Shown piece after piece: positions 34,034 to 43,247 of a stretch of 64,000 nucleotides of DNA. Position numbers and translations under genes: made by a program. Position 1 is the first letter of the stretch. Each line of letters begins with the position of its first letter. A model generated the notes under the pieces. The model saw only the letters and a list, made by a program, of their open reading frames with translations, was not told where the DNA came from and searched no databases. This DNA comes from Lachnospiraceae bacterium (GTDB lineage Bacteria > Bacillota > Clostridia > Lachnospirales > Lachnospiraceae): positions 92,075 to 156,074 of the forward strand of contig CAJTEY010000006.1 in NCBI GenBank assembly GCA_910575775.1, read 5' to 3'.

Positions 34034-35500
34034 ATGACAATATCTGGAGGTAATAAGAAATTACTTGAAGAAGCAATATATGGTATCAAGAAAGGTGCTG
34101 CAGGAGGTATTTTATTAGTTGTAGCAGGAAATATTGCTTTACTTACGGCAAAGCTTTTGGCATGGCTTGTTGTTCCAAAGGTACTCGGCGTTATAGAGTA
34201 TGGCTATTATAAAACGTTTACGTTATATCTTGTATATGCGATGATGCTTCATTTTGGGTTTTCAGATGGGATATTACTGCTCTACGGGGGGAAGGACTAT
34301 CATGACATAAACCAGAAGGAATTTAGAGTTTATACAAAGTTTTTTATTAAATTTCAGATGATTATTTCTGCAATGATTATCATTATATCATTGACTGCCT
34401 TCCAGGGGATGAAATGTTATACTTTCTGTATGATAGGGGTAGATGCACTATTTGCTAATCTCTCAACTTATTATAAATTTATATCTCAGGCAGTGATGCA
34501 GTTTAGAAAATATACATTACGAAATATTATACAAGCGCTAATGCAGATTGTGGTTCTAGGTATTATGGTTGCGTTGAGCAAACTGGATGTTTTGGAACTA
34601 AATGGTGAAATTTATATTCTAAGTATTGTTTTGATTGACGTGGCTTTGCTTGCCTGGTACATGATAACTTATAAGGATCTAACTTTTGGAAAAGCCGATT
34701 CTTTTAAAAAGTATCTGCCTAATATTAAAAAAATTTTTGAAGTAGGTATTCTACTGACGATTTCATATCAAATTGCTCATTTGATTTTTGTATTAGACAG
34801 TCAAATGGTGGAGGTACTGTTTGATATAACAACGTATTCGATGTATGCATTCGCATACAGTATTGCAAACATGATTACTGCGATTATAAGCGCTATTGCC
34901 ACAGTTATGTTTCCAAGCTTGAAGCGTTTGGAGGTGCAGGATGCAGTGTCTAAATTTTCGATGTTAATGGCAACTGTGTCTGTAATTGTATTTTTGCTGC
35001 TTACAGCATATTTTCCATTGACTTTTTTCGTAAAATGGTTTTTGCCGGATTATGTGTCGTCCTTGGATTATTTACAGATTATTATGCCAGGACTGGCATT
35101 ATCTAGTTGTATCAATTTGATTATATTTACTTATTATAAAGTGCTGAATCAGTTAAAACAATATCTGTTTATTTCGTTCGGAATACTTCTGACAGGAGGT
35201 ACATTGAATTTCGGAGGTTATATACTTTATCATGATCCAATCGTATTTTCAATAGCATCGATTATCACATTGCTGATCTGGTATCTTTGTTCATCAAGAT
35301 ATTTGAGCAGAAGCTTTCACACGCGATGGCGGATCAATTTTGTTTACGTGCTGCTGGAAATGTTGGTTTTTTATATGGTTAATATTGTATGGAATAACAG
35401 TTGGAAAGCTATGTTAATTTACTTCATGGGTTTTACAATGACAACCTGTCTGATCTATAAGAATTATGTTAGTGACGTGTTACATAAATACAGAAAATAG
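34034..35500 (+). CDS. wzx: Polysaccharide flippase, Wzx type
   Basis: A 488-residue membrane protein with about 12-14 hydrophobic segments and the MOP/polysaccharide-synthase arrangement (LAWLVVPKVLGVIEYGYYKTF near 50). It flips lipid-linked repeat units to the outer face of the membrane. It sits directly before the polymerase-like gene, as in Wzy-dependent loci. AGAAAGGG ribosome site. Confidence 0.85.
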   Translation: MTISGGNKKLLEEAIYGIKKGAAGGILLVVAGNIALLTAKLLAWLVVPKVLGVIEYGYYKTFTLYLVYAMMLHFGFSDGILLLYGGKDYHDINQKEFRVYTKFFIKFQMIISAMIIIISLTAFQGMKCYTFCMIGVDALFANLSTYYKFISQAVMQFRKYTLRNIIQALMQIVVLGIMVALSKLDVLELNGEIYILSIVLIDVALLAWYMITYKDLTFGKADSFKKYLPNIKKIFEVGILLTISYQIAHLIFVLDSQMVEVLFDITTYSMYAFAYSIANMITAIISAIATVMFPSLKRLEVQDAVSKFSMLMATVSVIVFLLLTAYFPLTFFVKWFLPDYVSSLDYLQIIMPGLALSSCINLIIFTYYKVLNQLKQYLFISFGILLTGGTLNFGGYILYHDPIVFSIASIITLLIWYLCSSRYLSRSFHTRWRINFVYVLLEMLVFYMVNIVWNNSWKAMLIYFMGFTMTTCLIYKNYVSDVLHKYRK

Positions 35501-35524
35501 TATAGATTGAATTAAAAGGCCATA

Positions 35525-36688
35525 ATGAATAGAAAAATTAGAATGAAAAGTTTGTATATGTATATATTTATTTTTTGGTACTCTACAGAAATATTATTTA
35601 ATTCTACCTTGGATAATATTCTGGGGGTATCAGTTGACAATATTAGTAATTTGATTGCTTGGATGGTTTTTGGATTACTTATGCTTCAGATAATCCTTTT
35701 TCAGTCATATACGAAACGGGAATTGATGATTATCGTAATGATCACGCTGCCTATTGTGATTGCTACTTTTTTGTCAGGGAATAGGTCATTATTGTCTGCG
35801 TGGATGTTTGTTGTGGCGGCGAAAAATGTAGATCTGGATGATGTAATTTGTGTGGCATATAAAATTTTATCAATCATGATTCCTGTGATTGCGATGCTGT
35901 GCTTATTAGGAGTTATTGAAGATGCAACACTAATGAGGGGAACAATGCGGCGCTATTCTTTGGGATTTTCTCATCCGAACCAGTTGGGATTAAGAATTTT
36001 TCAATATATAGTATGCCATTGTTATGTGCATAAGAATAGATTAGGTAAATTGAATTATATATTGATTTTCTTGGCAGTTTTATTTTTAATTATGATTCCA
36101 AACTCCAAGACGGCTTACATTGTTACAGGAATTCTTTTATGTATACTATTGTTATTTAGTATTGTAAAAAATCAGGGACCGGGTTACATGAAGTTGTTTG
36201 AAAAAGGTTTATTATTTGGGACATTTTGTTTTGGCCTTTTAAGCATATTTTTTTCTTACATAGATGTCAGTAGGAATTCTGTTTTGGAAAGAATAGACAA
36301 ATGGATGTCCTCAAGATTTTCTCTCTGTCATATAGTATGGCAATTATATGGAGTTTCACTTTTGGGGCAGAAAGTATATATATCAGAGAGTGAAAGGAAA
36401 TTAGTAGGTATCAAAACAAGACTATTCCTTGATAATGCGTATTTGGGCATTTTTTTGCGATATGGATTATTGGTTTTCTTTATTTTTTTTATTGGTTATT
36501 TATGTCTGATTAAAGCCATGATTATACGAAAAGAATATATTGTCGCAATTATTTTATTTATGTATGCATTATATGGTGTTATGGAAAGCGGGTTATACAT
36601 GATCAGCCACAATATTTTCCTTATTACATTTTCTTCTTTACTCTATAAAAAAATGGCCTGGGACAATCGGCAAATTAAGGAATTGTGA
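35525..36688 (+). CDS. Probable repeat-unit polymerase, Wzy type
   Basis: A 387-residue protein with about 10-11 membrane segments and the loop GFSHPNQLGLRIFQY near 150, typical of O-antigen polymerases/ligases. It probably joins repeat units outside the membrane. Sequence conservation in this family is low, so the call rests on topology, that loop and position next to Wzx. AAAAGG lies before ATG. Confidence 0.7.
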   Translation: MNRKIRMKSLYMYIFIFWYSTEILFNSTLDNILGVSVDNISNLIAWMVFGLLMLQIILFQSYTKRELMIIVMITLPIVIATFLSGNRSLLSAWMFVVAAKNVDLDDVICVAYKILSIMIPVIAMLCLLGVIEDATLMRGTMRRYSLGFSHPNQLGLRIFQYIVCHCYVHKNRLGKLNYILIFLAVLFLIMIPNSKTAYIVTGILLCILLLFSIVKNQGPGYMKLFEKGLLFGTFCFGLLSIFFSYIDVSRNSVLERIDKWMSSRFSLCHIVWQLYGVSLLGQKVYISESERKLVGIKTRLFLDNAYLGIFLRYGLLVFFIFFIGYLCLIKAMIIRKEYIVAIILFMYALYGVMESGLYMISHNIFLITFSSLLYKKMAWDNRQIKEL

Positions 36689-36744
36689 AAAAAGAAGAGT
36701 AGATAAATTTTTACACAGTATTGCAGGAGAGGTGGTTTATAGGG

Positions 36745-37920
36745 ATGAACGTCGCATTTATACCCGTCAGAGGCGGAAGCAAGTCAATTCCTTTTAAGAA
36801 TATAAAAACAATATGCGGGCGGCCGCTGGTTTATTGGACAATCAAGGCGGCATGCGAATGCTCTTACATTGATGCAGTATATGTGGCAACCGATAGTGAT
36901 AAAGTCAGAGAAGCGGTGATTCAGCTACAAAATGAAAGCAGGGATTTGTTTCATAAAATGAAAGTAATTGGACGTTCGTCCGAGACAGCTTCAGATACAG
37001 CGTCTACAGAAAGTGCTATGCTGGAATTCGCCTCAAAATATGACTTTGATAATATCGTGTTGATTCAGGCGACTTCACCGCTTTTGACGGCAGATGATTT
37101 GGCAGGCGGTTTTGAGCTGTTTATGCAGTCTGAAACGGATAGCGTGCTTTCCTGTGTGCGCCAGCGTCGTTTTTTGTGGGAGGAAAATGAAAATGGAAAC
37201 GCTGTTTCAAAAAATTATAACGTATGTCACAGACCGAGAAGGCAGGATTTTTTAGGATATCTGATGGAAAACGGAGCTTTTTATATTACTTCCAAAGAGA
37301 GGTTGCTGACGTTCCAAAATAGAATTTCCGGTAATATTAAGATATATGAAATGAGTGAAGATACTGCGTATGAGATTGATGAACCAAGTGACTGGATCAT
37401 TATAGAGGAACTGTTGAGAAGAAGAGAAATGTCTATTGGGCTAGAAGGGCGCTTAAAAAAGATAAAGCTGTTTTTGACGGATTGTGACGGCTGTCTTACG
37501 GATGGTGGTATGTATTATTCCGCAGAGGGGGAGGAATTCAAAAAATTTAATACCAAAGATGGTATGGGCTTTTCCCTTTTAAGAGAGAGAGGAATCATAA
37601 CGGGGATCATAACGGGAGAATGTACCAAGATTGTTGAAATGAGAGCAAAGAAACTCCATATTGATGAACTGCATCAAGGTATAGGGAATAAACTAGATGT
37701 TGTAAAACAACTTGCTGACAAGTACGAGATTGATATGATGGAAATTGCTTATGTCGGGGATGACATTAATGATATAGATGTATTGGAAAAGATTGGATTT
37801 CCTTGTACGGTGAATAATGCTTTAGATTCCGTAAAAAAGAGAGCGAAATATGTGAGCAGATTAAATGGAGGAGAGGGTGCGATAAGGGATGTCATTGAAT
37901 TTATTGTGTCCTATTTGTAG
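36745..37920 (+). CDS. neuA: CMP-nonulosonate synthetase fused to a KdsC-like HAD phosphatase
   Basis: A 391-residue two-domain enzyme. Residues 1-230: cytidylyltransferase with PVRGGSKSIPFKN (6-18), ATDSDKV and IQATSPLL. Residues 240-390: HAD phosphatase of the KdsC type with LTDCDGCLTDGG (motif I, Asp pair) and VGDDINDIDVL (motif IV). The same order occurs in vertebrate CMP-sialic acid synthetases, where the second domain is not essential. Here the HAD residues look intact, so it may act on a phosphorylated nonulosonate. ATG 36745 is chosen by GGTGG upstream; a TTG at 36721 is in frame. Confidence 0.88.
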   Translation: MNVAFIPVRGGSKSIPFKNIKTICGRPLVYWTIKAACECSYIDAVYVATDSDKVREAVIQLQNESRDLFHKMKVIGRSSETASDTASTESAMLEFASKYDFDNIVLIQATSPLLTADDLAGGFELFMQSETDSVLSCVRQRRFLWEENENGNAVSKNYNVCHRPRRQDFLGYLMENGAFYITSKERLLTFQNRISGNIKIYEMSEDTAYEIDEPSDWIIIEELLRRREMSIGLEGRLKKIKLFLTDCDGCLTDGGMYYSAEGEEFKKFNTKDGMGFSLLRERGIITGIITGECTKIVEMRAKKLHIDELHQGIGNKLDVVKQLADKYEIDMMEIAYVGDDINDIDVLEKIGFPCTVNNALDSVKKRAKYVSRLNGGEGAIRDVIEFIVSYL

Positions 37921-38016
37921 AATGAACATTTTTTGGGTGGCTGGTTGATAGTTTTTCGACAAGCCTATTTTACCATAAACCATTGAGGGGATGTTTTATT
38001 TTGTACCAAAAAGATT

Positions 38017-38053
38017 CCCGCATTTATGCGGGTTGTGGCGTTTTGCAAACGCC
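38017..38053 (+). terminator. Tandem stem-loops after the sialic-acid module
   Basis: CCCGCA/TGCGGG (38017-38032) and GGCGTTT/AAACGCC (38037-38053) follow each other. The T content after them is low, so they could be terminators or module-border structures. Confidence 0.5.
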
Positions 38054-38087
38054 TAAAATATAGTATTCAAAAGAAAGGAGAACGGAG

Positions 38088-38189
38088 ATGAGTGGTCATC
38101 ACTGGAAAGAAATGAAAGAACGAAACAAGAAATTTAAGGAGACGGTAATTAGAAATAAAAAAATGAGTTTCATTTTTTATGTGGTGTAG
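38088..38189 (+). CDS. Small ORF of 33 residues before a membrane protein gene
   Basis: ATG at 38088 with AAAGGAG upstream, stop TAG at 38187. The peptide is basic with a hydrophobic end. The next gene starts 3 bases later in another frame, so the pair could be coupled, or the two could be one protein split by a frameshift. Not recognised. Confidence 0.4.
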   Translation: MSGHHWKEMKERNKKFKETVIRNKKMSFIFYVV

Positions 38190-38191
38190 CA

Positions 38192-38995
38192 ATGGGTGTT
38201 GAGGTTTTATTAATATGTGTAGTTACTTTTCTGCTAAAAATTGCTACACTTGAGAATGTTCTTGAAAGTATTATAATTAATTTGAGCGGACTTTTACCAA
38301 CAATATTATTGTTTAATGTTTTTTATGAAAAAATATCTCGTGATTCATATAGTATTGAGGTGTCAAATAAAATAACGGAGACATTGATGAGTACACCCGA
38401 GACGCTTGAACTTTTTACCGAGGTACAGAGACAAAACTTTATTAACTCAACGATTTCTTCCATTGTGAAGGACGAGGATGTCACTGAAATGGTCTGTGAT
38501 AATTTAAAAAATTATCTGATGAGGGATGAGCCGTATCAAATTAGAAAAGAGTATAATTATGACTTTGAACTAAATAGTAAGCTTCCCCAAATGTATAAAA
38601 AGTATTTTGAATATGCCGAAAATTATTTTTATATACAAGAGAAATTGCGATATAAAGTAAAGATCCTCTTTCCTGGATTTATATGTGTTTTCAATGTGGG
38701 ACATGATATACAGGCAAAAGAGCATGTAGTTAGAATCATATTCCATATGCCGCGAAAATGGGATTCATTAGTTGAAATTATCTTAGTTGATCCGACGAAA
38801 GCGCCCAAAATTTTTGTGAGCTATCAAGAGGAAACAATGAATGTTGATATGCTTTCCTTTTTAAGTAAAAGTGAAGAGTCTTCGTTAAAAGTGGCACACG
38901 AACACTTAAATGGAATTTATGATATTTCAACTAATAATGATTGGGTGTATCCAATCAGCGGAGCCGTTTTTAGAGTAAGTAAGAAAATGGAATAG
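38192..38995 (+). CDS. Unrecognised protein with two N-terminal membrane segments
   Basis: A 267-residue protein. Two hydrophobic segments (about 3-18 and 25-45) are followed by a charged cytoplasmic domain that looks helical to about residue 165 and then beta-rich. No enzyme motif is seen. AT-rich and isolated between the NeuA fusion and a nuclease pseudogene. Its architecture (two TM plus soluble domain) is common among accessory-region sensors or effectors, but I assign no function. It lacks its own clear ribosome site and depends on the small ORF before it. Confidence 0.5.
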   Translation: MGVEVLLICVVTFLLKIATLENVLESIIINLSGLLPTILLFNVFYEKISRDSYSIEVSNKITETLMSTPETLELFTEVQRQNFINSTISSIVKDEDVTEMVCDNLKNYLMRDEPYQIRKEYNYDFELNSKLPQMYKKYFEYAENYFYIQEKLRYKVKILFPGFICVFNVGHDIQAKEHVVRIIFHMPRKWDSLVEIILVDPTKAPKIFVSYQEETMNVDMLSFLSKSEESSLKVAHEHLNGIYDISTNNDWVYPISGAVFRVSKKME

Positions 38996-39272
38996 CATCA
39001 AAAGTGGATGTTGGTAAGTGTTATTGATATTTTGATAGAAATTTTGTATAAATATAGAAAATTTGAATTTCCCAGAAGGAAAAAACGACCGCTTTACATA
39101 TGCATGGCAGTTATGATATGATGATTCTAGGTATCGGAAAACAGTATATTTTTACCGTTACTGACAATAGAACTAAACACATATCTGGGAGTCTGAAATT
39201 CTGATTTATCTGCACAGCACATCAAGGAACCTGAATCCCTTATATGGAAAACTGAACAAGGGAGGAAGGCTG

Positions 39273-40033
39273 ATGGGAAAAAAGGATGAGTACCAGTTTG
39301 ACTATCTGGATGACAACAGCAGGTTTGCAGACCAGATAAACGGCGCACTATTTCACGGAAGGCAGATCGTGAAGCCGGATGAATCGCAGATGGCGACTAC
39401 AGGAGCGGAAACCGGAACAGGGAGTATGAAAACAGTTGTAGATAAGGTGCGGATCTGGAAAGGGAAAAAATTGCACATCCTTGTGGTGGAGAACCAGAAC
39501 TATGTGGACTATCAGATGGTACTGAGGAATATGCTTTCAGAGAGTATCGGCTATCGCAAACAATGGAAACGCAAGAAGCTGTATCAAACTATCGGCTGAA
39601 TTTGTATGACTGCCACGAACATGACACTTTCGAGGAGTATAAGACAGGTCTGCGTCAGGTATTTGAGATAGTCCGTTATGTAAAGGATAAAGAGAAACTG
39701 CAGGAAATTATGGAAGAGAATCGTGAGGCGTACAGCAGGATAGACAGTGAAACCAGAGACATGCTCGAAGTAGTGGCGCATGTGAGGATACCCGAAAGGT
39801 GCCATGTGGCAGAAGAAGGAGAGGAGCGATACAATATGTGCAATGCATTTGAGGACATGAGGCAGGAAGGATACGAGGAAGGGGTAGAAAAAGGGATTGA
39901 AAAGGGAATAGAAAAAGGAATCCGTATATTGATTCAGGCGTATCAGGAGCTTGGCATGTCTCAGGATATCATTATGGAAAAATGCGCTGAGAAATTTGAG
40001 ATAGAGAAAGAACAAATTGTGCATTATTTGTGA
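39273..40033 (+). pseudogene. Rpn/PD-(D/E)XK nuclease family gene with internal deletion
   Basis: Two overlapping ORFs, 39273-39599 and 39563-40033, together give the ends of one Rpn-type recombination-promoting nuclease. The first has the LHILVVENQNYVDY core near 68-81 and MVLRNMLSESIGY. The second resumes with NYRLNLYD and ends with the GYEEGVEKGIEKGI-type repeat and helical tail. The central stretch of about 60-80 residues usual between these blocks is missing, and the junction near 39560 is out of frame. GGAGG precedes the start. Probably non-functional. Confidence 0.7.
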
Positions 40034-40120
40034 ACTTCGCGCAAACTATTTCATTTACTGACCAGATGTGTTAAATTAATTTCTTGAGGGATAAAATACG
40101 ATAGAAAGAGGGAACACATT

Positions 40121-41263
40121 ATGGAAAAGAAAAAGTCTGCCAGAGTGGACGGAGACAAAAATGTAAGCAAAAGTAAGGCAAAACGGGATGCGCGCAGGAA
40201 ACAGGTGCAGAGAGAGAAACGGGATGCAAACGTCGCCAAAATAACAGGGAGCGCAGTGGCGGCAATCATAGTGCTGGGAATTTTGTTTGTGGTGGGGAGG
40301 CAGTTGTATATCATGGCGATCCGCACAACTCCCAGCACGGATTACAGCGCAGCACTTACGGATGACGGCAGGATAGCGGATGCGGATATGGCGGCTATGG
40401 TCGATCTGGCAGATTACGGAAATATTTCAGTGCCAACGGATGAGGTTTCGGCTACGGCTGAAGAGGTTGACGATGAGATTGCCTCAATGCTGGAATCCTA
40501 TAAGGAACTCAGCACGGATGAACAGATGGTAATCGCTGATGGGGATGAAGTCAATATTGATTTTGTGGGAACTGTCGATGGCGTCGAATTTGATGGCGGA
40601 AACAGCGGCGGTGCAGGATATGATCTGACCATCGGATCGGGAGCGTTAGTAGATGATTTTGAGCAGCAACTGATCGGACATAAGCCGGGAGACGAGGTGA
40701 CGGTGGAGGTTACCTTCCCGGAGGATTACAATGAAGAGATGGCAGGTAAAGATGCCGTTTTTGCGGTCACTGTCAATGGCATCATGGTAAAGCCGGAGCT
40801 TACGGACGATTTTGTGGCGGAGAATCTGGCAGATACAGAGGAGGTATCAACGGTAGCGGAATATAGAGCCAAGGTGGAAGATGAGTTTTATCAGGAGCAT
40901 CTTCAGGAGTACCTGACGACATATGTACTGGAAAATTCCACGGTGAATACTTATCCCAATCAATATGTTAAAGCAACAAAGTCTGTCATGAAAAACAGTG
41001 ACGAGAACTCAGGCATGGAGATGGAAGATGAAATTGCTTATGAGAAAGAACTCACACAGCGGGCAAAGGAGGCGGTAAAGGAGGCGATGGTTTATCAAGC
41101 CATTTTTGAGGACGCAGGGCTTTCTTTTGACGCAGATGCATACTACAATGAGCAGATCGAAGCAATGGGTGAGGAGTATGTGAAAATGTATGGAGCCGGT
41201 TATTTGGCACAGGGTGAAATGAAGCAGATGGCGATTGACCATCTGGTGGGATTGTATCAGTGA
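40121..41263 (+). CDS. Membrane-anchored trigger-factor-like FKBP isomerase
   Basis: A 380-residue protein. A very basic N-terminus and one membrane segment (about 40-60) place the rest outside. An FKBP-type domain (about 140-222: GDEVNIDFVGTVDGVEFDGG, FEQQLIGHKPGDEV) is followed by a trigger-factor-like C-terminal chaperone region (about 228-375). The ribosome-binding domain of trigger factor is absent. It probably assists folding of secreted proteins. Single-gene unit with its own strong terminator; AAGAGGG ribosome site. Confidence 0.85.
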   Translation: MEKKKSARVDGDKNVSKSKAKRDARRKQVQREKRDANVAKITGSAVAAIIVLGILFVVGRQLYIMAIRTTPSTDYSAALTDDGRIADADMAAMVDLADYGNISVPTDEVSATAEEVDDEIASMLESYKELSTDEQMVIADGDEVNIDFVGTVDGVEFDGGNSGGAGYDLTIGSGALVDDFEQQLIGHKPGDEVTVEVTFPEDYNEEMAGKDAVFAVTVNGIMVKPELTDDFVAENLADTEEVSTVAEYRAKVEDEFYQEHLQEYLTTYVLENSTVNTYPNQYVKATKSVMKNSDENSGMEMEDEIAYEKELTQRAKEAVKEAMVYQAIFEDAGLSFDADAYYNEQIEAMGEEYVKMYGAGYLAQGEMKQMAIDHLVGLYQ

Positions 41264-41298
41264 CCAGATAGGGACGGTATACAGAAAAAACGCAAATA

Positions 41299-41350
41299 AA
41301 AAGGACTGGGACACTCTTTCGGAAAGAGAGTGATCCCGGTTCTTTTTTTG
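41299..41350 (+). terminator. Terminator of the FKBP-like gene
   Basis: GGACTGGGACACTCTTT (from 41303) pairs with AAGAGAGTGATCCCGGTTC (to 41342), followed by seven T. Confidence 0.85.
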
Positions 41351-41382
41351 CGTTTTTTTGCTATCTGCGTTTTACAATGTAA

Positions 41383-42054
<672 letters not shown>

Positions 42055-42066
42055 GCTGAAACTGAA

Positions 42067-42097
42067 TTTGTAAATGTGTACTTTTTCAAAAACTTAC
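42067..42097 (+). repeat. Left arm of recombination-site-like inverted repeat
   Basis: 31 bases whose reverse complement matches 42236-42266. The perfect core is AAATGTGTACTTTT (42072-42085). Over the whole arm 28 positions agree, with two mismatches and one single-base gap on each side. It begins 12 bases after the recombinase stop. Confidence 0.8.
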
Positions 42098-42235
42098 ATA
42101 TCTTCTTTAATAATTTATTAGTCTATCATAAAAACAATGATTGTTCAATTGTTTTTTTCTTTTTCACGGATTTTCGCGGATTTTTATGTCATTTCCACTA
42201 CATTCACCTGTTTTTTCAAAAGAGTGTAATCTCCA
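42098..42235. other. Candidate invertible promoter segment
   Basis: The 138-bp non-coding AT-rich stretch between the two inverted arms. It contains a promoter-like pair on the minus strand, pointing away from the glycan operon in this assembly. Inversion would place it facing the glycosyltransferase start at 42300, with about 80 bases of leader. This is predicted from sequence, not demonstrated. Confidence 0.6.
42120..42148 (-). promoter_or_regulatory. Leftward promoter-like element inside the segment
   Basis: Minus strand TTGAAC (42143-42148), 17-base spacer, TAGACT (42120-42125). Confidence 0.45.
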
Positions 42236-42266
42236 GAAAGTTTTATGCAAAAGTACACATTTCAAA
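42236..42266 (-). repeat. Right arm of recombination-site-like inverted repeat
   Basis: Inverted copy of 42067-42097; perfect core AAAAGTACACATTT at 42249-42262. It ends 33 bases before the glycosyltransferase start codon. Confidence 0.8.
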
Positions 42267-42299
42267 AAAACATCGAAATGCTGTATGGGAGACGAGATT

Positions 42300-43238
42300 A
42301 TGGAAGCCGATTACGCGGTCGTTGTGGTGACATACAACAGACTGGAACTTTTGAAGGAATGTCTGGAGCAGGTTGAAAATCAGACAATTCCGGCAAAGAA
42401 AGTCATTGTGGTGAACAATGCCTCCACGGACGGTACAGAGCAGTATCTGCGGGATTACAAAGAGAAGAATGTACGTTATCGGATGATTGCGTGTGCAGAG
42501 AATCTGGGCGGCGCAGGGGGATTTGAAAAGGGGATAGAGCTGGCAGCGGCGGAGCGCGTGGACTGTATCCTGATGATCGATGACGACGCGGTTCTGGAAA
42601 ACGATTACATGGAAAAAATCATGAGGGCCAGACTGGAACACCCGGATTTCCAGGCTTTTGCAGGTACTGTGCTGACGGCAGGCAGAATAGACACATTTCA
42701 CCGCAGGAATATATCGAGGCCGGGACTGCGGCTGAAGAACTGCCCGGAAAACTGCTATACAGGACAGCCCGGGGGACAGCCCTTTGCCTGCGACATAGCC
42801 TCCTTTTGCGGCATGGTGGTTGACCGGGCATTGGTCAGGAAAGCCGGTCTTCCGTGCAGTGAATATTTTATATGGTTTGACGATACCGAATATTCTATGC
42901 GGATCAACCGTTATACCCGGTTTCTTGTGATACCGGACGCAAAACTGAACCATAAGACTGTGGCAGACAGATCCAGGCATCCGCACCGCCGTTACGACTG
43001 GCGGGAATACTACGGGATCAGAAACCGAATTTTGTGCGTGAAAAAGCATGGGAATGTTTTGGACAGAGCAGTAAACGGGGCGGATATGTTCTGCCACGTT
43101 GTATTTCGCAACTGGCTGTTTGGTGTGGTGAATATGGATGACTACGACTGGGCTTATGAAAAACGTCTGGTCAGGGAAGCTTACAGGGATGCAAAGGAAA
43201 CCGGAGCCATTCGAAAAGGCATTCCGGAGTTCAGATAG
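42300..43238 (+). CDS. GT2 glycosyltransferase, galactofuranosyl/rhamnosyl type
   Basis: A 312-residue GT-A enzyme: VVVVTYNRLELLKECL (6-21), NNASTDGTEQYL near 40, ENLGGAGGFEKG near 67 and the metal-binding IDDDA near 90. The GGAGGF element is typical of galactofuranosyl- and rhamnosyltransferases, and UDP-galactopyranose mutase lies two genes on. First gene of the operon behind the inverted-repeat segment. The frame is open upstream through the repeat, but GGGAGACGAG just before ATG 42300 fixes the start. Confidence 0.88.
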   Translation: MEADYAVVVVTYNRLELLKECLEQVENQTIPAKKVIVVNNASTDGTEQYLRDYKEKNVRYRMIACAENLGGAGGFEKGIELAAAERVDCILMIDDDAVLENDYMEKIMRARLEHPDFQAFAGTVLTAGRIDTFHRRNISRPGLRLKNCPENCYTGQPGGQPFACDIASFCGMVVDRALVRKAGLPCSEYFIWFDDTEYSMRINRYTRFLVIPDAKLNHKTVADRSRHPHRRYDWREYYGIRNRILCVKKHGNVLDRAVNGADMFCHVVFRNWLFGVVNMDDYDWAYEKRLVREAYRDAKETGAIRKGIPEFR

Positions 43239-43247
43239 AAGACAGAC

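Noticed and set aside
34280..34295. Six-G run in the flippase gene, and similar runs at 30150 and 51045
   Set aside because: Too short to expect frequent slippage and not at frame breaks.
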